A program made the position numbers and the translations under genes. Source: Sedimentisphaerales bacterium (lineage in GTDB: Bacteria; Planctomycetota; Phycisphaerae; Sedimentisphaerales; SM23-30). From it: DNA of 64,000 nucleotides. Shown piece by piece: positions 39,627-47,509 of the stretch. Location: positions 1 to 64,000 of the forward strand of contig JAFGKT010000003.1 in NCBI GenBank assembly GCA_016928435.1, read 5' to 3'. The notes beneath the pieces are model-generated. The model had not been told where the DNA came from. It ran no database searches and was given only the letters and a program-made list of their open reading frames with translations. How positions within the stretch are numbered: the stretch's first letter is position 1; each line of letters begins with the position of its first letter.

Positions 39627-40424
39627 ATGCCTTATAACCTAGTACCTCGAATCATCACGCGTTTTGGAGTTCGTGTTCAGACCGAAGGATGGGGCGATCC
39701 AATTACCGCCGCCCCGGTAAATCTTAGCGAAAAAGGCGTATGCATCAGCCTCGACCAAGGCTTGAAAAAAGGCACACCACTATTATTAGAAATCGACCTC
39801 ATCCCCAACTCACCACCCTTCAAATGCAAAGGCATAGTAGCCTGGAACACCAAACAAAAGTCCGGCAGCTACTATTGCGGCATCGGCATACAAGGCCTAA
39901 CTGAAGAACAAGTAAAAAGCATCCGAGAATACGTCCAAAAAGGCGCCCGAACCCTTCTGAAATTCTTCTCTGAGTTCCCTTTGTTTGACGCCCTCTCGGA
40001 GCAAGACTGCCTAAGCCTCTTGCGAATCATAACCCTCCACGAACTCGACAAAAAAGAAGTGCTCTATTACGAAGGCGATGAAGACGAATACCTCAAAGGA
40101 CTCTTCATTATTGAATCCGGATTGCTGGGAATCTACAAAGGCCGCAAGACCGACCCCGAAAAAAAACTGGCTGTCGTTTCCGCAGGACAAATATTCGGCG
40201 AAACCTCCCTTGTCACCGACCAGCCCCACTCAGCCACCATCGCGGCCGTCAACCCCTCCAGACTCATCCAAATCAGCAAGGTCGGATACATGGTCCTACG
40301 CCAGGAATCGCCCGACATAGGCCTTAAGATTATGGATATCGTCGCCCGCACTCTCACCATGCGACTCGGACGCACCACCAAACTGCTCTTCTCCCCCGTC
40401 CACTTTTCATCAACTCGCCGTTAG
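39627..40424 (+). CDS. PilZ domain-cyclic nucleotide-binding domain protein
   Basis: A 265-residue protein joining a c-di-GMP receptor to a cNMP-binding sensor. Residues ~5-105 are a PilZ domain with both binding motifs, RxxxR (RIITR, residues 8-12) and NxSxxG (NLSEKG). Residues ~115-245 are a CRP/cNMP-type beta barrel (LFDALSEQDCLSLLR, FGETSLVTDQPHSATIAAV). No DNA-binding helix-turn-helix follows, so it likely acts by protein contact. The gene starts 34 bases after the sigma-54 activator with a good ribosome site (AAAGGGA) and is probably co-transcribed with it. Confidence 0.88.
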   Translation: MPYNLVPRIITRFGVRVQTEGWGDPITAAPVNLSEKGVCISLDQGLKKGTPLLLEIDLIPNSPPFKCKGIVAWNTKQKSGSYYCGIGIQGLTEEQVKSIREYVQKGARTLLKFFSEFPLFDALSEQDCLSLLRIITLHELDKKEVLYYEGDEDEYLKGLFIIESGLLGIYKGRKTDPEKKLAVVSAGQIFGETSLVTDQPHSATIAAVNPSRLIQISKVGYMVLRQESPDIGLKIMDIVARTLTMRLGRTTKLLFSPVHFSSTRR

Positions 40425-40431
40425 CGGTTCG

Positions 40432-41316
40432 TTAATTGCCGTCGGGCATATCCGCTACCGGCTCCAACGGATGTTCTTCTATCGTCCAATCCGCGCCGCC
40501 CGGCTGTAAATCAAAACGCCCATCATCCACCGCCCCATCAAGTACAACCTCACTCCACGTAACCGTCGTTATTTCACTTTCGCTGTCCTCATAACGTATC
40601 TGATACGGCAACGACGACGAATTATTTATCCACAAATCCAAATTTACATACCTCTCCGCGAAACTGCTCTCGCTCTTCGGCACCAAATGGATGTGCGCCG
40701 TGTTCACCGGATCACTCGAATCTTCCGGCACCAAACTAACCTCAAAATTCTCCAAAACATCCTCCGTCGTTATCGCGAAAGGCACCGGAAAAGGCCCCTG
40801 TCCCAAACGCAACGCTTCACGGTCCGCACGGTCCGCCGAAAGCTCCCAACGTTGCAGCATTTTGGTCCGACTATCACGCCGTACCGCCCATTGGCCGTCA
40901 AACGTAAAGTCCTCGTCAAACTCGATAACCGGCGACTCATAATCTTCCGCCAACAAATCCACCTGCTGAAGATCATCAAAATGTATCAAAAACCGAACAC
41001 TTTCTCCCTGCACCTGATAGCAAATATCACCGTGCCGAACAACCATCGTATCCACAAGCAATTGCTCCCGCGTATATATCATCTCGCCCTGAAAACTCTG
41101 CAAACTTTCACCTCGCGCCTCTACTCGATCCAAAAGATCGCGTATCTGCTGATCAACATCCACTATCATGCACTCTGCGTCTTGCTCAACCACTGCCTCA
41201 TTTTCAGCTTCCTGCGCCGAACAACAACCCGTGGCCCAAACCCATGACAATCCCCCTAGACCCACCAATACCACTGCCACGCAAAACCACCGATTAACCC
41301 AATTAGATTTAAACAT
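40432..41316 (-). CDS. LolA-like exported protein
   Basis: A 294-residue protein with an N-terminal signal segment (FCVAVVLVGLGGLSWVWATGCC). The GCC could be a weak lipobox, but the residue three before the cysteine is not the usual Leu. The rest shows the strand pattern of LolA-type carriers: SLQSFQGEMIYT, VRFLIHFDD, FTFDGQWAVRR, then LDLWINNSSSLPYQIRY. Such proteins bind acyl chains or lipoproteins in the periplasm. It is the last gene behind an FtsX-type ABC system, which strengthens the link to envelope lipid or lipoprotein traffic. The identity rests on pattern only. It ends convergently 8 bases from the PilZ gene. Confidence 0.6.
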   Translation of the reverse strand: MFKSNWVNRWFCVAVVLVGLGGLSWVWATGCCSAQEAENEAVVEQDAECMIVDVDQQIRDLLDRVEARGESLQSFQGEMIYTREQLLVDTMVVRHGDICYQVQGESVRFLIHFDDLQQVDLLAEDYESPVIEFDEDFTFDGQWAVRRDSRTKMLQRWELSADRADREALRLGQGPFPVPFAITTEDVLENFEVSLVPEDSSDPVNTAHIHLVPKSESSFAERYVNLDLWINNSSSLPYQIRYEDSESEITTVTWSEVVLDGAVDDGRFDLQPGGADWTIEEHPLEPVADMPDGN

Positions 41317-41348
41317 GCTTTTTACCTTCGTAAGAGATTATTGCTCTA

Positions 41349-42140
41349 TCAACCTAACTCCACCGCACTGTTCGTTACCGTCGTCCTGCTCAGTCGCTTG
41401 GTAACCCAACGTCCTATCAACATCAATCCTATCATCCCCGCCTGCACAGCGATAATCCCGAACAAACGCAGATCAAAATAAAACGCCGTTGCCGCGAAGA
41501 TTCCATAACGTAAAAACCGACCCAAAAAATTCGCCCACACAAACAAAATTCTATTATACCTATTACTAATCGCCAGCCAACGCACCACATCAACCGGGAT
41601 CGGCAAAAAACTAACCACCGCAATCAACATAAACGGACTAGCGTTGAAATAACGTGCCGCCGTCTGATACCAACCAGTCTCCTTCAACTTACTAACCTTG
41701 CCAAACCGTAGCAAGTACGTAAAAATATGATACTCGTTCAAATTCGCCATCGCTGTGCCCAGCGCCCCCACCGCTGCCACAACCACAATCGTCAAAACCG
41801 CCGCCCAAACTCCGGCAATCTCAGCACCAATACCAAAATGCTCTTCTAACACCCCCGGCGACACCAATCCAAACATCGGCGACGCCATCAGCAAAACTAT
41901 CCAAGCCGTCGGTGCCGGAAAAAACGTGCAGCACAACGACATATAAAACAAATACAAAGCCAACAGCCAAATACGTTCCGGCCAAAACGTCCCGCCGTCA
42001 TCAAACCTTAACGCCGCCAGCGTCACTCCCGCCAACAACGCCAAAAATCCCAAAAACACACCAAACCAAAGCCGAAGATTAAAACCATCCTCAGCGTCCC
42101 CGCCTCTATGGCCCAAAATCCCAATCAAACGCCTAAGCAT
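41349..42140 (-). CDS. VTT/DedA-like membrane protein
   Basis: A 263-residue integral membrane protein with about six hydrophobic segments. The pattern FFPAPTAWIVLLMASP, then SFLPIPVDVVRWLA and NFLGRFLRYGIF, resembles the VTT (SNARE-associated/DedA) family, whose members help flip lipids such as undecaprenyl phosphate or phospholipids. The match is by eye, so the family name is tentative. The start ATG overlaps the stop of the ABC ATPase gene by 8 bases. Confidence 0.6.
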   Translation of the reverse strand: MLRRLIGILGHRGGDAEDGFNLRLWFGVFLGFLALLAGVTLAALRFDDGGTFWPERIWLLALYLFYMSLCCTFFPAPTAWIVLLMASPMFGLVSPGVLEEHFGIGAEIAGVWAAVLTIVVVAAVGALGTAMANLNEYHIFTYLLRFGKVSKLKETGWYQTAARYFNASPFMLIAVVSFLPIPVDVVRWLAISNRYNRILFVWANFLGRFLRYGIFAATAFYFDLRLFGIIAVQAGMIGLMLIGRWVTKRLSRTTVTNSAVELG

Positions 42141-42804
42141 TACTAATCCTGCCGTCAGCCATATGAATAACCCTATCCGCCACCGACGCCGCCGCCTCCG
42201 AATGCGTTATCATCATTATCGCGACTTTGCGCTCTCGATGTATTTCGCTAAACAACTCCAGAATCCGCTCAGCGTTACCCGAATCCAAATTACCCGTCGG
42301 TTCATCCGCTAAAACCAACGCCGGCTCATGCGATATCGCCCGAGCGATCGCGATTCGCTGCTGCTGACCTATCGAAAGCTGCCCCGGCTTAAACCTCCCC
42401 TTATCGCTCATACCCACCGCTGCCAACGCTCGATCAACCTGCCCATCAACCTTGTGCCCTCTTATTCGTTCCGCCACCGCGATATTTTTATAAGCGCTGA
42501 TCGTAGGCAATAAATTAAACCGCTGAAACACAAATCCTATCTTGTCCCGTCGAACCCGCGCCCGCTGCCCGTCCGAAAAATCCGCCGCGTTCTTACCATC
42601 GATAAATATCTCACCAGAACTCGCCGAAAGCATCAGCCCCACAATGTGCATCAGCGTACTTTTACCGCAGCCGCTCGGACCCATAATCGCCACGAACTCA
42701 CCCCGACCAATCTCCAAATCAATATCATGCAGCACCGGCGTTTCCAAACGACCGTTCCGAAACGTCTTGCACAACCCACAAGTTTTTATCAACGCTTCAG
42801 TCAA
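42133..42804 (-). CDS. ABC transporter ATP-binding protein (LolD/MacB type)
   Basis: A 223-residue ATPase with Walker A GPSGCGKS, signature LSIGQQQRIAIARA (Ile in place of Gly or Ser after LS), Walker B LVLADEPTGNLDS and the H-loop MITHS. This subfamily drives FtsX-type permeases that act on periplasmic or outer-membrane substrates rather than classical import. The start is a TTG overlapping the permease stop by 8 bases, with GAGG just upstream. Confidence 0.93.
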   Translation of the reverse strand: MTEALIKTCGLCKTFRNGRLETPVLHDIDLEIGRGEFVAIMGPSGCGKSTLMHIVGLMLSASSGEIFIDGKNAADFSDGQRARVRRDKIGFVFQRFNLLPTISAYKNIAVAERIRGHKVDGQVDRALAAVGMSDKGRFKPGQLSIGQQQRIAIARAISHEPALVLADEPTGNLDSGNAERILELFSEIHRERKVAIMMITHSEAAASVADRVIHMADGRISNA

Positions 42805-43996
42805 AACTCAAAGCCTCCACCGGATCGTGCCGCAGTGCCAAGTAACCCGGATACATCGCGCTAATCGCCCCGCCGCCAATACCTATCAACACCGCCACCC
42901 CAATCCAGAAAGGCCTAATCTCAACCGTCATCAAAGGCTGCATTGTCTGAATCAACCAACGCGCGCCATACGTCATCAGTATTCCCAACACCGTTCCCAA
43001 CGAACACAACAGCCAAGACTCTTGGATCGTCTGACGCAATATCGTCCAACGTGCCGCGCCCAGACTCTGTAAAATCGCGATCTCTCTGCCGCGTTCCAAC
43101 ACCATCGTGTACATCGTCACCAAAATAAACAAAAAGCATATCACCAACGCTATCACGCTCACCAAACTCACAAAAATCGTCAAGTTGCGAAAATTAGCTG
43201 ATAGTATCTGCCCATAGTTCGCCACTAACGACGCCGCGCGATGGGTCACCGTTTCTATTTCTTCCGCCAACAACTGCAAATTCCCCGTATCCAACCCCGG
43301 CGTCGCCTTGACAAAAAACATATGTGCCGTTTGCGCCGCGATGCCGTTCACTCCGCGCAGCATATTTATCGGCGCGAACACCCGCCCCGCGACTCCCGTC
43401 TCGATTATCCCCACGATAACCGCAGGCGTATCACCATAACTGGTATGATCTCCCACCGCGAACCCCCCCGCGTTCGCCAAACGCTCATCTATAACCAATG
43501 GCAAAGGCGTTACCCGATAATCCCTATCCTGCTCCGCTAAACGAGCCTGTTCGGTAAAATGCTCCACCGCTTCCAGCGGCGCATCCATATCCTCAAACAA
43601 TCCTCCATCCACCATCCGCCGAGGCCCCGCAAAGTAAGCGAAGTCTTCCGGACAAACACCAAAAACATTCTGTGTCAGCCCCGCCAACTTCACCCGCCCT
43701 AAAAATACCGGTATCACCCGTTCCACCGCCGGCGCTCCAGCGATCTCTATCTCCATAATCTGATCCGCTTGTCGTTCCCACAACGTCCCCCCGCTCATAC
43801 TGCCCAGATCAAAATGACGGTCCCGAACTATGATCTCAGCATCCACACTCTCTATGCGCCCGGAAACCTCATTAAGCGTACCGTTAGAAAGCCCCACCAG
43901 AATCAACAGCAGCGTTATCGCTATCGCCACCGCCAAAACACTCATAACACTTCGCACCTTCCGATGCGTCAAATTCGCCCAAGCCAATAAAAACAT
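42797..43996 (-). CDS. FtsX/MacB-type ABC permease
   Basis: A 399-residue permease with one N-terminal helix (VLAVAIAITLLLILVGL), a ~230-residue periplasmic domain and three C-terminal helices, the FtsX/MacB/LolC layout. The diagnostic cytoplasmic phrase REIAILQSLGAARWTI and the terminal ALRHDPVEALSFD are present. It is the first gene of a four-gene minus-strand operon (permease, ATPase, VTT-like, LolA-like). It may extract or move lipoproteins or export a substrate, and cannot be specified further. Confidence 0.92.
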   Translation of the reverse strand: MFLLAWANLTHRKVRSVMSVLAVAIAITLLLILVGLSNGTLNEVSGRIESVDAEIIVRDRHFDLGSMSGGTLWERQADQIMEIEIAGAPAVERVIPVFLGRVKLAGLTQNVFGVCPEDFAYFAGPRRMVDGGLFEDMDAPLEAVEHFTEQARLAEQDRDYRVTPLPLVIDERLANAGGFAVGDHTSYGDTPAVIVGIIETGVAGRVFAPINMLRGVNGIAAQTAHMFFVKATPGLDTGNLQLLAEEIETVTHRAASLVANYGQILSANFRNLTIFVSLVSVIALVICFLFILVTMYTMVLERGREIAILQSLGAARWTILRQTIQESWLLCSLGTVLGILMTYGARWLIQTMQPLMTVEIRPFWIGVAVLIGIGGGAISAMYPGYLALRHDPVEALSFD

Positions 43997-44011
43997 CTAA
44001 CACCCGTCAAA

Positions 44012-44042
44012 ATGTCATTCCCGCGAAGGCGGGAATCCAGTT
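44012..44042. repeat. ATTCCCGC-GCGGGAAT inverted-repeat element
   Basis: ATTCCCGC (44017-44024) and GCGGGAAT (44029-44036) form a perfect 8-bp stem around GAAG, within TGTCATTCCCGCGAAGGCGG and the flank ATCCAGT. This phrase is a widespread dispersed repeat in bacterial genomes, similar to the neisserial dRS3 core. A decayed second copy is at 53865-53892. It may also act as a hairpin between the divergently placed gene ends. Confidence 0.7.
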
Positions 44043-44061
44043 GTAAGTCGCAACTTGATTT

Positions 44062-44664
44062 TTAATCTTCATCACGCACCAAACCACCGTTCTCAATCTC
44101 CGCCACCACACCCGGCAGTTCCCGCAAACCATGTATCACATAATCCGCCTCGTGCGTAAAATCATTATACTTCTCGTTCGTCGCCAGCAAAATGCTCACC
44201 GACCCCGCCCGACGCGCCGCCATCAAATCAAAAACATAATCCCCCACCAGGCACGCCTCACGAGCTTCCACTCCCAACAGCCTGCACGCCTCAAAAACCC
44301 CAAATGGGTCCGGCTTAACAGGCCCGTCTTCTCGAGTAATCACCGCTTCAAAATTCAAGCCGTGCAGTTCCGCTACTCGCTTTACACTCGCATGGCAATT
44401 ACGCGTCACCACCCCAATCCGTCTGCCTTCGTCACTCAGCGACGCTAGAACCTCTGCCGCCCCATCGTTCAATTTCGATTGCTCCGCCGCCTCGACCTCA
44501 TAACGATCCAAAATCTTCTCCGCCCGAGCCAATTCCTCCTCTGACATATGCTCCATCGCTTCAAGGATCGGTCCTTGAATTGCCCCTATCTCCGCGCGAA
44601 TCGCGTCAAAATCCAAATGTGGCACAGTTATCGTGCCATCCAAATCAAATATTACCGCTTTCAT
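44062..44664 (-). CDS. HAD-superfamily phosphatase (phosphoglycolate phosphatase-like)
   Basis: About 200 residues with all HAD motifs: FDLDGT (nucleophile Asp), VVTRN (motif II), the Lys in GPVKPDP, and VGDYVFDLMAARRAG (motif IV). A helical cap lies between motifs I and II, as in Gph-like enzymes that remove phosphate from small metabolites. The open frame extends 40 codons upstream, but a promoter for the opposite gene lies there (44725-44755), so ATG 44664 or 44670 is chosen. The substrate is not predictable. Confidence 0.85.
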   Translation of the reverse strand: MKAVIFDLDGTITVPHLDFDAIRAEIGAIQGPILEAMEHMSEEELARAEKILDRYEVEAAEQSKLNDGAAEVLASLSDEGRRIGVVTRNCHASVKRVAELHGLNFEAVITREDGPVKPDPFGVFEACRLLGVEAREACLVGDYVFDLMAARRAGSVSILLATNEKYNDFTHEADYVIHGLRELPGVVAEIENGGLVRDED

Positions 44665-44724
44665 TTGCATCGCCGCTATTCTAGGCTCAATATCCCTACC
44701 GGTCAAGCAGAGACTCACCACCGC

Positions 44725-44755
44725 TTGACAAGCACAAATATTTGTATTATATAAT
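44725..44755 (+). promoter_or_regulatory. Sigma-70-type promoter of the tsaC-phosphatase fusion gene
   Basis: TTGACA at 44725-44730, with TATATA at 44748-44753 (17-base spacer) or TATAAT at 44750-44755 (19 bases). It lies about 110 bases before the ATG at 44865, in the divergent gap with the HAD gene. Confidence 0.65.
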
Positions 44756-44864
44756 GTTATGATATAAACTACGCTGTGATCATACATTGCAGCTTCTCAA
44801 CTAAGACAGCGCCAATCACCCTTTGGTTAGCCCCTTAAAAATCGCCTCCGTCGGAAACCGACCA

Positions 44865-45995
44865 ATGAAAACCGAAATCATAAAAGTAACTGACTACCAG
44901 AGTTGCACCCAAGCCAGCCAAGCTGCCGTGGACGCCCTAAACGCCGGCAAACTCGTCGGCTTCCCAACGGAAACCGTTTACGGCATCGCCGCACGGGCCG
45001 ATATCCCCTCAGCTGTCCAAAATCTCGACACCCTCAAGCAACGCCCTCCAGACAAACCTTTTTCTATAATTATAGGTAATAAAGCCGTACTGCCCCAATA
45101 TGTCGGCCAACTGCCGCCCATCGACCAAGCCCTCCTGCGCCGTGCCTGGCCCGGCCCACTAACCGCCGTATTCGTCCTAAACGACCAAAAAATCGCCCAA
45201 GCCCAGCAAAATTGGCCTCCCCAACTTTTCAACAGACTATATCAAGACCAGACCATCGGCATCAGACTGCCAGATCATCAACTCGCCCAACATTTTCTTA
45301 CTACCGTTGATGCCCCCATCCTCGCACCCAGCGCCAACCTCGCTGGAAAAAAACCACCCCGTGATGCCCAAGATGTACTCGAACAACTCGACGGCAAAAT
45401 CGACCTGCTCCTCGATGCCGGACCCACAAAATACGCGCAAGCATCTACAGTTGTTAAGTTTACAGATTCAAAATTCGAAATCCTCCGCCCCGGCGTTCTG
45501 GACAGCCCTACCATCGAACGCATGAGGCAACTGGTCTTCCTCTTTGTTTGCACCGGCAACACCTGCCGCAGCCCCATGGCTGAGGGTATCTGCCGCACGC
45601 AAATAGCTCAAAAGCTCCGATGCCCGGTTGACCAGCTCGAAAAGATGGGTTATAAGATTCTCTCAGCAGGCACAATGGCGCCAGGCGCCGGTGGAAAAGC
45701 CACCCCCGAAGCCATCCAGGCCTGTCAAAAGGCCGGAATTGATATCAGTAATCATCGAGCCCGCCCGCTGACCCAAGAAATTATTAATCAGGCCGATTAC
45801 ATCTTTACTATGGGTCGATCACACCGGCAAATAGTCGAAGATATCGCGCCCGATAGCAGACATCGAGTCGCTCTCTTGGCGGATGATGATGAAATCTCCG
45901 ACCCAATCGGAGGATCGTTGGACCGGTATCAACACTGTTATAGCGAGATCGCCCAAGCCATCGATCAGAGGCTAAGCGAAATCTTCACTGAATAG
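44865..45995 (+). CDS. TsaC/Sua5 threonylcarbamoyl-AMP synthase fused to LMW protein phosphatase
   Basis: A 376-residue bifunctional protein. Residues ~1-215 are a TsaC/Sua5/YrdC domain that makes threonylcarbamoyl-AMP for the t6A37 modification of ANN-reading tRNAs (GKLVGFPTETVYGIAARA, KQRPPDKPFSIII, APSANLAGKKPPRD). Residues ~225-376 are a low-molecular-weight phosphatase with an intact active loop (CTGNTCRS, Cys ~229) and general-acid region ISDPIGGS. In Bacillus subtilis the same activities are separate neighbours ywlC, ywlE (protein-arginine phosphatase) and ywlF (rpiB). Here the first two are fused and rpiB follows. The frame upstream to TTG 44823 is unlikely to be coding. Confidence 0.92.
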   Translation: MKTEIIKVTDYQSCTQASQAAVDALNAGKLVGFPTETVYGIAARADIPSAVQNLDTLKQRPPDKPFSIIIGNKAVLPQYVGQLPPIDQALLRRAWPGPLTAVFVLNDQKIAQAQQNWPPQLFNRLYQDQTIGIRLPDHQLAQHFLTTVDAPILAPSANLAGKKPPRDAQDVLEQLDGKIDLLLDAGPTKYAQASTVVKFTDSKFEILRPGVLDSPTIERMRQLVFLFVCTGNTCRSPMAEGICRTQIAQKLRCPVDQLEKMGYKILSAGTMAPGAGGKATPEAIQACQKAGIDISNHRARPLTQEIINQADYIFTMGRSHRQIVEDIAPDSRHRVALLADDDEISDPIGGSLDRYQHCYSEIAQAIDQRLSEIFTE

Positions 45996-46073
45996 AAAGA
46001 ATATAGGAAACTGCTCGACTCAAATTGACTGCCCGGCACAATCGTATCGTGTCACTAGAAAGGAATCGCTTTG

Positions 46074-46529
46074 ATGAGAATTAGTATCGCTTGCGACCAC
46101 CGGGGCTACGAAGCCAAAGAGTACCTCAAGAACATCCTGCAACGTGCCGGTCACGAAGTCACCGACTTCGGAACCAACGACTCCAAAAGCTGCGACTATC
46201 CTGACCACGCTATACCCGCTTCCCGCGCCGTCGCCGATGGCTTAGCTGATATGGGTATCCTAATCTGCGGCAGTGGTATCGGCATGTCAATCACAGCCAA
46301 CAAAGTCCATGGCATTCGCGCCGCCCTCTGCCACGATGAACTAACCGCCCAAATGTCACGCAAACACAACAACGCCAACGTCCTTTGCCTGCCCGCCATG
46401 CTTATTAACGATCCGTTAATGGCCAGCATCGCCGAAACCTGGCTCGCCACCGAATTCGAAGGCGGACGACACGAAGTCAGACTCAATAAAATGATGGAAC
46501 TGGAAAAAAACTGCTGCCCCGAGAAATAA
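46074..46529 (+). CDS. rpiB: Ribose-5-phosphate isomerase B
   Basis: Interconverts ribose-5-phosphate and ribulose-5-phosphate. The 151 residues are the standard length; conserved are ACDHRGYEAKEYL, LICGSGIGMSITANKVHGIRA and RKHNNANVLCLP. AAGGA lies 8 bases before the ATG. It lies 78 bases after the TsaC-phosphatase gene, in the same order as B. subtilis ywlC-ywlE-ywlF. Transaldolase at 50.5 kb would act in the same pentose-phosphate network. Confidence 0.95.
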   Translation: MRISIACDHRGYEAKEYLKNILQRAGHEVTDFGTNDSKSCDYPDHAIPASRAVADGLADMGILICGSGIGMSITANKVHGIRAALCHDELTAQMSRKHNNANVLCLPAMLINDPLMASIAETWLATEFEGGRHEVRLNKMMELEKNCCPEK

Positions 46530-46558
46530 CCCACACATAGAACCCCCGTCAATAACCC

Positions 46559-46596
46559 AACCGTCTCGGTCAAAACCCAACCGAGGCGGTTTTTTT
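46559..46596 (+). terminator. Rho-independent terminator after rpiB
   Basis: AACCGTCTCGGT (46559-46570) pairs with ACCGAGGCGGTT (46580-46591) with a single wobble, followed by a T-run (46590-46596). It ends the tsaC-rpiB transcription unit. Confidence 0.88.
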
Positions 46597-46650
46597 GTCC
46601 CTACCACGCCGGCCCTATCAGTCAATATTCAGTGTGTGATTAAACCAATC

Positions 46651-47316
46651 CTACGCCCTACGCCGTAGCAAGGTCAAAGCACCAAAGGCTAGCAACGACA
46701 GCGACAACGGCTCGGGGATAGGAGCAAAACGCTGTCCCATGGAATCGGCCGGATAGGCGCGATAGCAGGCATAGCCATTGCTAATATCCGTTCCCGTAAT
46801 GACAAAGCGAAAGTAGGTGCCCGCCACCGTGTTGTCAAAATCGAAGGTGCTGGCCTGCAACTCACTAGTCACCTGAGGAACAGTAGCAGTGCCGATCGAG
46901 GCCAGGCTGCCAACGCTGTTACCGACATAGCCCTCTATTTTCCAGATCCCGTTGATATGTTGGATCATCTGGATTTGGTCAACAACAGTGGCTTGGTCAA
47001 ATCGGTAGGTCACCACCGCCCGGGCCGGATCGGGTACATACGACGCCGCGTAAACGTGATCGTGTAGCGTGTACGACTGCGAGACCGCCGGAGCATCATT
47101 AACCAGCCATCCTATACCTGTAGCGACATCCAACGGATAGGGGGGCGAACTCACCGTCCAAACATTGTCCCAAGCCGGGTGACAGCCTGAGTCCATGCTG
47201 TTCACAGGGATTGAAACTTCTGTGATCATCCCAGCCTCAACCGCACCCGCAAGGCCGACAACCAAAACCACAAGACCAAAGAAAACCAACCCCCTTCTTA
47301 GCGCTAAACTTCTCAT
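46651..47316 (-). CDS. PEP-CTERM secreted protein
   Basis: About 221 residues. It has a signal peptide (GLVFFGLVVLVVGLAGAVEA), a beta-rich body with a discoidin-like flavour (VVTYRFDQATVVDQIQMIQH, then YFRFVITGTDIS), and a classic PEP-CTERM end: IPEPLSLSLLAFGALTLLRRR. It is predicted to be sorted by exosortase to the cell surface or matrix. The ATG at 47316 is preferred (AGAGGTAGAAGTT upstream); an in-frame start 24 bases earlier is possible. It is unrelated in its body to the PEP-CTERM protein at 5.0 kb. Confidence 0.87.
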   Translation of the reverse strand: MRSLALRRGLVFFGLVVLVVGLAGAVEAGMITEVSIPVNSMDSGCHPAWDNVWTVSSPPYPLDVATGIGWLVNDAPAVSQSYTLHDHVYAASYVPDPARAVVTYRFDQATVVDQIQMIQHINGIWKIEGYVGNSVGSLASIGTATVPQVTSELQASTFDFDNTVAGTYFRFVITGTDISNGYACYRAYPADSMGQRFAPIPEPLSLSLLAFGALTLLRRRA

Positions 47317-47484
47317 AACTTCTACCTCTCTCTCTATCAAAATCTCTATCTCTCTACGAACAACACCGCAGATTGTATCAGAACTGCATCACGTTGTCAA
47401 GAGTAATCGCCCTAAAACCAAGGAGATTCCCTACCAGCTAAGATCCTCAATACCAGACTGTTAAGAAGCTAATAAGTAGAGAAT

Positions 47485-47506
47485 AAGTAGGGACAGCCAC
47501 CTATTT
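47485..47506. repeat. REP-like hairpin (GGGACAGCCACC type)
   Basis: AAGTAGG (47485-47491) pairs with CCTATTT (47500-47506) around GACAGCCA. The phrase TAGGGACAGCCACCTATTT is commonly seen at the ends of elements mobilised by REP-associated transposases. No such transposase gene is present in the window, so this would be an orphan copy. Confidence 0.45.
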
Positions 47507-47509
47507 CTA

